31,836 nucleotides of DNA from JAJXWB01 sp036796555 (lineage in GTDB: Bacteria > Pseudomonadota > Alphaproteobacteria > Rhizobiales > Beijerinckiaceae), in the NCBI GenBank assembly GCA_036796555.1, contig DAIRCS010000031.1:1-31836 (forward strand), in the 5' to 3' direction. A program made the position numbers and the translations under genes. A model generated the notes under the pieces. That model made no database searches, was not told the DNA's origin, and saw nothing but the letters and a program-made list of their open reading frames with translations. This document shows positions 16,043-23,495 of this stretch, piece after piece (the first letter of the stretch is position 1; each line of letters begins with the position of its first letter).

Positions 16043-16592
16043 GCGCCATGAGCGGCGCGCCGAGCGGCAGGATCGGGCCGTTGACCGAGAGATTATAGGC
16101 GGTCGAGCCCGCCGGCGTCGCGACCAGCAGACCGTCGGACACGAGTTCCTCCAGCCGCGTCTGGCCGTCGATGGAAATGCGCAGCTTCGCCGCCTGATGG
16201 GTCTGGCGCAGCATCGAGACTTCGTTGATCGCGCGCGCCTCGTGCGTCTCGCCGTCGTTGGCGGTCACGCGCATCACGAGCGGGTGGACGACGGAAGGGG
16301 CCGCGGCGGCCAGGCGCTCCAGCAGCCCGTCCTCGCGAAAATCGTTCATCAGGAAGCCGACGGAGCCGCGATTCATGCCGAAGACGGGGAGATTGCGGCC
16401 CATCAGCTTGTGCAGTGTCTGGATCATCAGCCCGTCGCCGCCGAGCGCGATGGCGACGTCGGCCTCGGCGAGCGGCGCTTCCCCGTAGAGCGCGACGAGA
16501 CGCTCGCGCGCGGCCTCTGCCTCCGGCGTGCCCGAGGAGAGATAGGCGAGCCGCTGAATGTTGCGCGCGGCGACCGGAATGGTGGGCGGCAT
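15798..16592 (-). CDS. nadK: NAD kinase
   Basis: A 264-residue NAD kinase that phosphorylates NAD to NADP. It carries the family GGDG motif (51-54, in VAIALGGDGLMIQTL), GMNRGSVGFLMN (72-83), the NE/S motif INEVSML (Asn123, Glu124) and the TPAGSTAYNLSVNGPI loop. Length and order fit the short alphaproteobacterial form. The first residues MPPTIPVAARNIQRLAYLSS are normal for that form. It converges on the acyl-CoA dehydrogenase gene, with the palindromic repeat between them, and the overlong dehydrogenase frame covers about 245 bases of its 3' end in antisense. The upstream nitroreductase-like gene is 70 bases away on the same strand. Confidence 0.95.
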   Translation of the reverse strand: MPPTIPVAARNIQRLAYLSSGTPEAEAARERLVALYGEAPLAEADVAIALGGDGLMIQTLHKLMGRNLPVFGMNRGSVGFLMNDFREDGLLERLAAAAPSVVHPLVMRVTANDGETHEARAINEVSMLRQTHQAAKLRISIDGQTRLEELVSDGLLVATPAGSTAYNLSVNGPILPLGAPLMALTPISAFRPRRWRGALLPDRAKVVIEVLESDKRPVAAVADHAEFRKVARVEVEMDHAVGLTLLHDPGHSMEERILREQFGA

Positions 16593-16662
16593 GGTCCTGC
16601 TCGTTCTGGCCGCCCTTGTAGGCTCTCGGCGGGCGGCGCGGAAGTGGCCGTTCGGACGGCGC

Positions 16663-17328
16663 TCAGATGAAGCGCGCGATCTGGTCGAGGGTCTTTTTCG
16701 AGATATCGGGCACGCGGCACCCCTCGGCCGGCTTGCCGACGACGAGAAGGACGATGGCCTTCTCGTTGTCCGGCCGGCCGCAGATTTCGTTGAGGAAGCC
16801 CATGGGCGAGGGCGTATGCGTCAGCGTCGCCAGCCCCGCCTCGTGCAGGGCGGCGATGAGGAATCCGATGGCGATGCCGACCGATTCGAGCGCGTAGTAA
16901 TGTTTCACGCGCCGGCTGTCCGGTCCCCAGCCCCAGCGCTGCATGAAGACGGCGACCAGCCATGGCGCCGTTTCGAGGAAGGGCTTTTCCCAGCCGGTGC
17001 CGAGCGGCGTCAGCGCCTCCAGCCATTCCTCGCCGGCGCGGCCGTCGTAGAAGGCGCGTTCCTCGACCTCGGCCGCCTCGCGGATGCGCGACTTCACGGC
17101 GGGATCGGAAATGGCGACGAAGGTCCAGGGCTGCTGGTTGGCGCCGGACGGCGCGGAGCCCGCCGCCAGAATCGCCTGCTCGATGATGTCGCGCGGCACC
17201 GGATCGGGCGCGAAATCGCGCACCGTGCGGCGCTTGCGCAGGCGCGCGGCGAAGGCCTCCAGCCGCGCGCGGCTTTCTTCCGGCCCGATCGCCTCGAAGG
17301 CGAGGGGGATGGTGGAAAATTCGCTCAT
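16663..17328 (-). CDS. nitroreductase-fold flavoprotein, iodotyrosine deiodinase-like
   Basis: A 221-residue FMN enzyme of the nitroreductase fold: RKRRTVRDF (31-39) for FMN phosphate binding, GSAPSGANQQPWTFV (57-71), and GRPDNEKAIVLLVVGKP near the end. It matches the iodotyrosine deiodinase branch: Glu90, Tyr94 and Lys115 reproduce the E-x3-Y-x20-K spacing of Glu157, Tyr161 and Lys182 that hold the substrate in mammalian deiodinase. ETAPWLVAVF and VPDISKKTLDQI also fit that branch. It lacks a membrane anchor. A reductive dehalogenase or related flavin reductase activity is a reasonable inference. Its ATG overlaps the stop of the thioesterase gene by four bases, so the two are coupled. Confidence 0.87.
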   Translation of the reverse strand: MSEFSTIPLAFEAIGPEESRARLEAFAARLRKRRTVRDFAPDPVPRDIIEQAILAAGSAPSGANQQPWTFVAISDPAVKSRIREAAEVEERAFYDGRAGEEWLEALTPLGTGWEKPFLETAPWLVAVFMQRWGWGPDSRRVKHYYALESVGIAIGFLIAALHEAGLATLTHTPSPMGFLNEICGRPDNEKAIVLLVVGKPAEGCRVPDISKKTLDQIARFI

Positions 17329-18242
17329 TCCTCCTCGGCGCCCGGCGTGTGCCGCAGCATGAAATGGCCGAAAGCCGAGGCGATGGGTTTCGCCGGATCG
17401 TCCTGCCAGGCCTGCGCCTCGAAAGCGACCACGCGGCGGCCCTGCTTGACGATCGAGGCCCTGGCGTAGGTGTCGAGCGGGCGGCCGGAGCGCAGGTAGT
17501 TGATGGTGAGGCCGATCGGCTTCGGCGGCCGCGCCACGCCGAGTTCCTGCGTGAGATTGAGGATCGCCGTCGTTTCGAGAAAGGCCCCGGTGATGCCGCC
17601 GTGAATCGCCGGCAGGATGGGATTGCCGATGATCCGTTCGGAGAAAGGCATGACCGGGACGCCGTCGACGCCGATGCGGATGCCGAGGCAGCGCGCGAAG
17701 GGGCTGTTGGCGAAGAGGCCCGTCGGATCGTCCGGCGCGTCGAGCGGCGGTGGAACGCGATAGTCGCCCGGCGGCTTGTCGCGCAGCATGTTGGTGCGGT
17801 TGGCGCCCGCCATGAAGCAAGCGGTGGCGGTCGCGACCGGCTCGTCCTCCGATTCCTGGTAGGCGGTCGCCCGCACGAAGGCGATGGAGCGCGTGACGCG
17901 CGTGCAGATGGCGTGGGCCTTGATCTCGAGGCCGGGCGTGGCGGGTTTCTGGTAGTCGATGCGCAGGTCGAGCGTGGCGATGGCGCGGCGGCCGTCGAGC
18001 GCGAGCTGTACGGCCATGCCACAGCTCTCGTCGAGCATGGCGGTGACGACGCCGCCGTGCAGCACGCCCGATTCGGTGTCGCCGACGAAGACCGGCCGAT
18101 AAGGCAGGCTCGCCCAGGCTTCGCCCGGCTCGGCGCGGTCGAGTTTCAGGCCGCTGAGGTAGCCATAGACCGACCGGCGCTTGTGGATGGCTTTCGACAA
18201 TTCCTCGAAGGACATCGTGGGATGGGGAGATGGTTCGGACAT
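17325..18242 (-). CDS. double hot-dog acyl-CoA thioesterase-like protein
   Basis: A 305-residue protein made of two hot-dog domains (about residues 40-150 and 170-300), each with the PaaI-type pattern around a glycine pair: GVLHGGVVTAMLDESCGMA (58-76) and AIHGGITGAFLETTAIL in the second half. Such proteins hydrolyse acyl-CoA thioesters in the cytoplasm. The tandem arrangement probably makes the active dimer within one chain. The start at ATG 18242 begins MSEPSPHPTMSFEELSKA; a second ATG lies ten codons later. A 5' leader with a hairpin (18288-18315) precedes it. It is translationally coupled to the deiodinase-like flavoprotein, but the substrate linking them is unknown. Confidence 0.86.
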   Translation of the reverse strand: MSEPSPHPTMSFEELSKAIHKRRSVYGYLSGLKLDRAEPGEAWASLPYRPVFVGDTESGVLHGGVVTAMLDESCGMAVQLALDGRRAIATLDLRIDYQKPATPGLEIKAHAICTRVTRSIAFVRATAYQESEDEPVATATACFMAGANRTNMLRDKPPGDYRVPPPLDAPDDPTGLFANSPFARCLGIRIGVDGVPVMPFSERIIGNPILPAIHGGITGAFLETTAILNLTQELGVARPPKPIGLTINYLRSGRPLDTYARASIVKQGRRVVAFEAQAWQDDPAKPIASAFGHFMLRHTPGAEEE

Positions 18243-18287
18243 GGTGCTGTTCTAGCCGATGGGGACGAGGGGACCAAGGCTGGGGTT

Positions 18288-18315
18288 TCCCTCTCTCGCG
18301 GAAGCGGGAGAGGGA
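18288..18315. repeat. CT/GA-rich palindromic element
   Basis: TCCCTCTC (18288-18295) pairs with GAGAGGGA (18308-18315), extended inward by CGC (18297-18299) and GCG (18304-18306) around a GGAA loop. It lies 46 bases upstream of the thioesterase start on the minus strand. Short palindromes with CCCTCTC arms are dispersed in many alphaproteobacterial genomes, so this is probably a mobile palindrome rather than a specific operator. Confidence 0.6.
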
Positions 18316-18408
18316 GATGGAGGAGGGGAATCGGGTAGGGAGCTTTGGGCATTCGCGTAGTCGTGTCCGGCAGACCCCACCCGCATCGCGGCATCGATCG
18401 ACGCCGAG

Positions 18409-18473
18409 CCGGGACCGCTGGCCTCCGGCCGGCAAATGGAGGCAGAGGGCCGGCCGGAGGCCGGCGGTCCCGG
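18409..18473. repeat. 65-bp palindromic repeat with 25-bp arms
   Basis: The arm 18409-18433 (starting CCGGGACCGC and ending CGGCCGGC) is the reverse complement of 18449-18473 with a single mismatch (T at 18419), around a 15-base loop. The resulting hairpin is very stable. It lies 8 bases beyond the stop of the 353-residue gene on the minus strand, where it could act as a terminator or transcript stabiliser, although no run of T follows. The core (GACCGC-GGCCTCCGGCCGG) looks like a dispersed repeat family. Confidence 0.75.
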
Positions 18474-18481
18474 GTGGCCGC

Positions 18482-19543
18482 TCAGGTCCTGAAGATGGAA
18501 TGCGATGCTCTCGGGCCGACCGCAAACTCGAACCCTGCCCCCGATACCCGCGCGTCCCATTGCAGGAAGCGGTCGTGCGCCGCCAGGCATCCGGCCCACA
18601 ATTCGTTCCAGATGTCGAAGGATTGCGGATGCAGCGGCGCGATCCCGCGCATCAGCCGCCAGCCGGTCTGCGTCACGCGCGCCCCGCCGTGGTCGGCCCG
18701 GCGCGAGCAGGCTTCGTCGCCGGCCATCGCCATCGCCATGAAGAAATCAGCGAAGGCGTCGGCGCCCGCATGCGACTGCCCGAGCATCCCCCGGCATTCG
18801 TCGTAGAAATGCATGCCGACGAGACGCGCGGCGCCGCCGATGAGTCCTTGCGCATCCTGGGGGCCGAAGAGGTCGATGGCTTCCGGAATCAGCGAGCGCA
18901 CATATTCCATCGTGTAGTTGCGCGCGGCCTTGTCGAGCCGCGCCTGCGGCCATGTCGCGCTTTCCAGTTTCGGCGCCTTGGCGGGATCGAAGGGCGGCGC
19001 CTCCTCGGCCCGCGAAAAGCGCAGGCGGTCCTCGGGCGCGATGTCATGGTCGTATTCGATGTAATAGCCTTCGAGCCCGTCCTGCCCGTCCTGCCCGTCC
19101 GGCGTCTGCTTGGTGCAGACGAAGCCGAGGCGTGGATTGCCGAGCGTGACGCCATTGTGCGCGTGCCAGCCGCGCAGCACGGCGCGCGACATGTCGCCGG
19201 TGACGCCGCAGATGGCGGTTCCGTCCCAGATCCAGCGCGGCGGGGCGTAGCGCACCCAGGCCTTGCGGTCGCTTTCGGGCATGTATTCGACGCGCACGCC
19301 GCCGATCTGGTTGGAGAGATAATGATATTGCGCGCAGGCGACCGCATGCGGCAGGCCCGTCAGCCCGAGCTTTTCGAGGCCGGGCAGGAAGGTCGCCAGA
19401 TGCTGGCGGCGGAAGATGCGGAAGAGAAGTTCGGACGCCGCGTCCGAGCAGCGCCGCGAGGCGACGCGCAGCAGGGAGCCCGTGAGAAAGGCGTGATAGA
19501 GGCGCGCCAGCGCGCGCCAGCCGGCGTTGGGGTCTGCGGTCAT
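18482..19543 (-). CDS. conserved-looking protein of unknown function (353 residues)
   Basis: I do not recognise this family. The protein is soluble, mixed alpha/beta, without signal peptide or clear membrane segment. The central part is rich in aromatic residues and looks like a globular domain (YHYLSNQIGGVRVEYMPE at about 83-100, then KAWVRYAPPRWIWDGTAICG). A DGQ-DGQ-DG repeat near residues 149-156 comes from three tandem copies of a 9-base unit (19075-19101). The C-terminal half is helical (MHFYDECRGMLG, FADFFMAMAMAGDEACSRRAD). The start codon overlaps the stop of the GNAT gene by four bases (ATGA), so the two are coupled. The good codon composition and coupling support a real gene. Confidence 0.75.
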   Translation of the reverse strand: MTADPNAGWRALARLYHAFLTGSLLRVASRRCSDAASELLFRIFRRQHLATFLPGLEKLGLTGLPHAVACAQYHYLSNQIGGVRVEYMPESDRKAWVRYAPPRWIWDGTAICGVTGDMSRAVLRGWHAHNGVTLGNPRLGFVCTKQTPDGQDGQDGLEGYYIEYDHDIAPEDRLRFSRAEEAPPFDPAKAPKLESATWPQARLDKAARNYTMEYVRSLIPEAIDLFGPQDAQGLIGGAARLVGMHFYDECRGMLGQSHAGADAFADFFMAMAMAGDEACSRRADHGGARVTQTGWRLMRGIAPLHPQSFDIWNELWAGCLAAHDRFLQWDARVSGAGFEFAVGPRASHSIFRT

Positions 19544-20007
19544 GCGTTTTCGATCTCGAGGTGCAGGAACTGGTTGAAGGCGCTCTTCTCGTAGTCGCCG
19601 AACGCCGCGCCGTCGCGGAATCCGCGCTTGCGGTAGAGCGCAAGCGCCGGCTCGAACGCCGGTCCGCTGCCGGTCTCGAGGCTGAGGCGCCGCATGCCGC
19701 GCTTGCGCGCCTGTGCGATGACATGATCGAGCAGCGCGGCGCCGACGCCCTGACGCAACGCGTCCGGCCGCGTGCGCATCGACTTCAGTTCGCCCGCGCC
19801 GTTCCGCAAATCCCGGAGGGCGACGACGCCGACCGTCTCGCCGTCGCGTCGCGCGGTCCAGACGACGACGCCGGGCGCCGTCAGCCCCGAAAGGTCGAGC
19901 GCGAATACGGCGCCGGGCGGGGAATTTTCGTTCATGCCGCGCAGGTGCAGGGCAAGCAGCGCCCGCGTGCTTTCGCCGGTTAAATCGTCCTGTTCGATCG
20001 ACAGCAT
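19540..20007 (-). CDS. GNAT-family N-acetyltransferase
   Basis: A 155-residue acetyltransferase that moves acetyl from acetyl-CoA to an amine or similar group. Visible features are VVALRDLRNGAGELKSMRT (beta-4 strand area, about 61-79), the acetyl-CoA loop RPDALRQGVGAALLDHVIAQA (80-100, Q/R-x-x-G-x-A type), and the C-terminal ALALYRKRGFRDGAAFGDY. The pattern resembles the YsnE-like branch of GNAT enzymes. The substrate is unknown. It is the first gene of a coupled pair with the 353-residue protein, and is divergent from the CoA-transferase gene, with 76 bases between starts. Confidence 0.9.
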   Translation of the reverse strand: MLSIEQDDLTGESTRALLALHLRGMNENSPPGAVFALDLSGLTAPGVVVWTARRDGETVGVVALRDLRNGAGELKSMRTRPDALRQGVGAALLDHVIAQARKRGMRRLSLETGSGPAFEPALALYRKRGFRDGAAFGDYEKSAFNQFLHLEIENA

Positions 20008-20083
20008 TGCAGCCCCGCGCGGCCGGCGCGCTTTTCTCCCGGCGCGCACAGGATAGACTGGCGCGACAACAACACAAATCAGG

Positions 20084-21277
20084 ATGGAACGCTTGGGCGG
20101 GATACTGGAAGGCATTCGCGTGCTCGATTTCGGGCGCTATATCGCGGGACCCTATTGCGCGACGCTGCTCGCGGAATTCGGCGCGGACGTGATCCGCGTC
20201 GAGCGGCGCAGCGGCAGCGAGGATCGCTATGTGACGCCCGTCGGCGAGGACGGCGCGGGCGCCTTGTTCCTGCAGGTCAACCGCAACAAGAAGAGCGTGA
20301 CGCTCGATCCGATGAAGCCGGAAGGGCAGGCGGTTCTGAAGAAGCTGGTGGCGACCGCCGATGTCGTGGTGGCGAACCTGCCGAAGCAGACATTGGAGGC
20401 GATGAAGCTCGACTACGACTCCCTCTGCGCGATCAAGCCGGACATCATCCTCACCACCGCCAACGCCTTCGGCGACGCCGGGCCGTGGTCGGACCGCGTC
20501 GGCTTCGACGGCGTGGGGCAGGTGATGTCGGGCGCGGTCTACATGACCGGCGACGGCGATCCGCCGTTTCGCGCGGCGGTCAATTACGTCGACTTCGGCA
20601 CGGCGCTGCATTGCGCCTTCGGCACGCTCGCGGCCCTCATGGAGCGGCAGAAATCCGGCAAGGGACAGATCGTGCAGGGCGCGCTGCTGGCGACCGCGCT
20701 CTCCTTCGCCAACGCCACGCTGATCGAGCAGGCGGTGATTTCGGTCAACCGCATTCCGACAGGCAATCGCGGCCAGACGACCGCGCCCTCCGACATTTAT
20801 CGCGCGAAGGACGGCTGGCTATTGTGTCAAGTGACGGGCCAGCCGCTGTTCAACCGCTGGGCGAAGCTGATGGGCGAAGACCATTGGCTGACCGATCCGC
20901 GCTTTTCCGACGATCTCAAACGCGGTGAGGCGGGGCCTGAAATCAGCGCGCGCATGGGCCGCTGGTGCGCCGAGCGCAGCGTGCAGGAGGCGGTCGATAC
21001 GCTGGGCGCCGCGCAGATACCGGCGGCGCCGGTGCTGAGCCCGCAGCAGGCGCTCGACCATCCGCACGTGCAGGCGGGCGGCTTCATGCAGCCGCTCGAT
21101 TATCCCGGCTTGGCGAACCCCGCGCCGGTGTCGCGCGTGGCGCTGAAACTGTCGCGCACGCCCGGCGAGATTCGCCATCGCGCGCCTGTTCTCGGCGAGC
21201 ATACGGACGAGGTGCTCGGTTCGCTCGGCTACGATGCCGAAGCGATCGCCGCCTTGCGCGAAAAAGGCGTGGTCTGA
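20084..21277 (+). CDS. CaiB/BaiF class III CoA-transferase
   Basis: A 397-residue family III CoA-transferase, which exchanges CoA between carboxylic acids through a glutamyl/aspartyl-CoA anhydride chemistry. It has the N-terminal LEGIRVLDFGRYIAGPYCATLLAEFGADV run (about 8-36), NRNKKSVTLD (66-75), and the catalytic aspartate Asp170 in NYVDFGTALHCAFGTLAAL with KGQIVQGALL after it. The C-terminal HPHVQAGGF is also typical. The substrates cannot be read from the sequence. ATG 20084 is used; TTG 20093, which has better spacing to the AGG at 20080, is an alternative. Its TGA is followed directly by the cyclase ATG. Confidence 0.92.
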   Translation: MERLGGILEGIRVLDFGRYIAGPYCATLLAEFGADVIRVERRSGSEDRYVTPVGEDGAGALFLQVNRNKKSVTLDPMKPEGQAVLKKLVATADVVVANLPKQTLEAMKLDYDSLCAIKPDIILTTANAFGDAGPWSDRVGFDGVGQVMSGAVYMTGDGDPPFRAAVNYVDFGTALHCAFGTLAALMERQKSGKGQIVQGALLATALSFANATLIEQAVISVNRIPTGNRGQTTAPSDIYRAKDGWLLCQVTGQPLFNRWAKLMGEDHWLTDPRFSDDLKRGEAGPEISARMGRWCAERSVQEAVDTLGAAQIPAAPVLSPQQALDHPHVQAGGFMQPLDYPGLANPAPVSRVALKLSRTPGEIRHRAPVLGEHTDEVLGSLGYDAEAIAALREKGVV

Positions 21278-23488
21278 ATGCGCTTGCGGTGGGCCTATGT
21301 CGCATCCTTCGGCCTGCCGCTTCTCGCGATGCTCGCGTTCGGCGCCGCGGCGCCGGACGAGCTCGACGGCGTGCGCAATTTCTCGTTCGACGCCTATCAG
21401 CGCATTCGCCCGCGCGCGTGGTCGCCCGACACGCCCGTGCGCATCGTCGACATAGACGACGAATCCCTCGCAAAACTCGGACAATGGCCCTGGCCGCGCG
21501 CCCGGCTCGGCGCCGTGGTGAAAGCGGCGTCCGATCTCGGCGCGGCGACCATCGCCTTCGACATGGCCTTCGCGGAGCCCGACCGCCTCAGTCCCGAATT
21601 TTTCACGCGCGATCTCGACGCTGCGATGCGCGCGCGTGTCGCAACCGCGATGCAGGGCGTGGAAAGCTACGACGCGCAGTTCGCGCGCGAGATTTCCAGG
21701 GCGACGGTGGTGCTCGGCGCGATCATGACCAACGCCGGCGCGCCCGGCGCGAGCGCGCCGGTCAAGGCGGGGTTCGCCTTCGCCGGCGACGATCCGACGC
21801 CTTGGCTCGCCGATTTCGCGGCCATCGCCGCGCCGCTGCCGCAACTCGCCGAGCCCGCGGCAGGCGTCGGCGTGCTGAACTGGCTGCCGGGACGCGACCA
21901 GATCGTGCGCGAGGCGCCGCTGATCGTGCGCTCGGGACGGACGCTCGTCCCCTCGCTCGCGCTCGAGGCTTTGCGCACGGCGCAGGGCGCGTCCACCATC
22001 ATCGTGCGCTCCTCCAACGCCAGCGGCCAGACGGCCTTCGGCGCCGCGACCGGCGTCAATGCGGTCAAGGTCGGCGACGTCGTGATGGCGACGGGTCCGC
22101 ATGCGGAGCGGCGCATCTATTTCTCCCACTCGCAGCCCGGCCGTTTCATATCGGCATGGAAGCTTCTCGCAGGCGAAATTCCGCGTGAAGAAATCGAGGG
22201 GCGGATCATCCTGGTCGGCTCGTCGGCCGCCGGCGTGCTCGACCAGCGCGCGACGCCGCTCGACAGCGTCGCGCCGGGCGTCGAAATCCATGCGCAGCTC
22301 ATCGAGCACGCGCTCGCCGGCGGCGATCTCGCGCGGCCGGACTGGGCGGCGCCGGCCGAACTCGTCGCCGCGTTTCTGCTGTCGCTGGTCGCGGCGCTGG
22401 CGGCCTCCGTCGTGCGGCCGTTTTTCGGCGCGCTGATCGGCGCGGTCGCCATCGCCGCCATGCTCGGCGTCGGCTGGTGGGCGTTCAGCGCGCATGGCGT
22501 GCTGATCGATCCGATCTTTCCCTCCGCGACGATCGTCGTCGCCTATCTCGCCGGCCTCGTCGAATTGTTCCGCCACGAGCGGAGCCAGAAGGCGCAGGTG
22601 AAGAACGCCTTCGGCCGCTTCGTCTCCCCGGCCGTCGTCGAACGGCTCGCGCTTTCGCCCGACAGGCTGACGCTCGGCGGCGAAAGCCGCGCGCTGACGC
22701 TGATGTTCTGCGACATGCGCGACTATACCGGTCTCGTCGAAGGGTTCGACGCCGCCGAGACCATCGCCTTCATGAACGATTACCTGACGCCGCTGACCGA
22801 CACGGTGCTCGCGCATGGCGGCACGGTCGACAAATACATGGGCGACGCGATCATGGCCTTCTGGAACGCGCCGCTCGACGATTTCGCGCATGCGCGCAAC
22901 GCCTGTCTCGCCGCGCTGGCGATGCGATCCGCGCTTGCGGCCTTCAACGCGTCGCGCGCAATTGTCGACGACACGAAGCAGCGGCCGCGCAAGGACGCGC
23001 ATTTCGGCATCGGCCTCAACACGGGCGTCTGCGCGGTCGGCAACGTCGGTTCGGTCAAGCGGTTCGACTATTCGGCGATCGGCGATCCCGTGAACGTCGC
23101 GGCGCGTCTCGAAGGCCTCACGAAACTCTACGGCGTCGACATTCTCGCGAGCGAGGAGACGCAGGCGCAGGCGCCCGATCTCGCGTGGCTCGAGGTCGAC
23201 TGCGTGCGCGTGAAGGGCCGCGAGGCGCCGACGCGGCTGTTCGCGCTCGTCGGCGACGCGGCGCTGGCGAAAAGCGATGCGTTCGGCGCGTTGCGCGCGC
23301 GTCACGCCTCGCTGCTCGATACGTATCGCGCGCGCAAGTTCGCCGCGGCGGCGGAGGCGGCGGAGCGCATGGCGGCGGACCATGACGAAACGGCCGCGCT
23401 CTACCGCGCCTTTGCGGCTCTCGCGCGCGAGGCGGCGACCTTGCCCGAGGGCGCGTGGAGCGCGGTGCGCACCCTCGAGAGCAAGTGA
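21278..23488 (+). CDS. CHASE2-domain adenylate/guanylate cyclase
   Basis: A 736-residue membrane signalling enzyme. An N-terminal signal-anchor helix (about 5-25) is followed by an extracytoplasmic CHASE2 sensor domain (about 35-350), then about three transmembrane helices (roughly 360-432), a short linker, and a class III cyclase catalytic domain (about 470-660). Metal-binding Asp479 (MFCDMRDYT) and Asp523 (KYMGDAIMAFW) are present, with Lys519 and Asp603 (SAIGDPVNVAAR) as the adenine-specifying pair and Asn606/Arg610 for the transition state. ATP is thus the expected substrate, giving cAMP. The gene abuts the CoA-transferase stop with no gap, so they are likely co-transcribed. The signal sensed is unknown. 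Confidence 0.93.
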   Translation: MRLRWAYVASFGLPLLAMLAFGAAAPDELDGVRNFSFDAYQRIRPRAWSPDTPVRIVDIDDESLAKLGQWPWPRARLGAVVKAASDLGAATIAFDMAFAEPDRLSPEFFTRDLDAAMRARVATAMQGVESYDAQFAREISRATVVLGAIMTNAGAPGASAPVKAGFAFAGDDPTPWLADFAAIAAPLPQLAEPAAGVGVLNWLPGRDQIVREAPLIVRSGRTLVPSLALEALRTAQGASTIIVRSSNASGQTAFGAATGVNAVKVGDVVMATGPHAERRIYFSHSQPGRFISAWKLLAGEIPREEIEGRIILVGSSAAGVLDQRATPLDSVAPGVEIHAQLIEHALAGGDLARPDWAAPAELVAAFLLSLVAALAASVVRPFFGALIGAVAIAAMLGVGWWAFSAHGVLIDPIFPSATIVVAYLAGLVELFRHERSQKAQVKNAFGRFVSPAVVERLALSPDRLTLGGESRALTLMFCDMRDYTGLVEGFDAAETIAFMNDYLTPLTDTVLAHGGTVDKYMGDAIMAFWNAPLDDFAHARNACLAALAMRSALAAFNASRAIVDDTKQRPRKDAHFGIGLNTGVCAVGNVGSVKRFDYSAIGDPVNVAARLEGLTKLYGVDILASEETQAQAPDLAWLEVDCVRVKGREAPTRLFALVGDAALAKSDAFGALRARHASLLDTYRARKFAAAAEAAERMAADHDETAALYRAFAALAREAATLPEGAWSAVRTLESK

Positions 23489-23495
23489 GAGGGGA

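Noticed and set aside
6137..21277. A single itaconate-type pathway cluster (CoA-transferase, MaoC, lyase)
   Set aside because: The CoA-transferase lies 13 kb away on the other strand next to a cyclase, so no operon link is visible.
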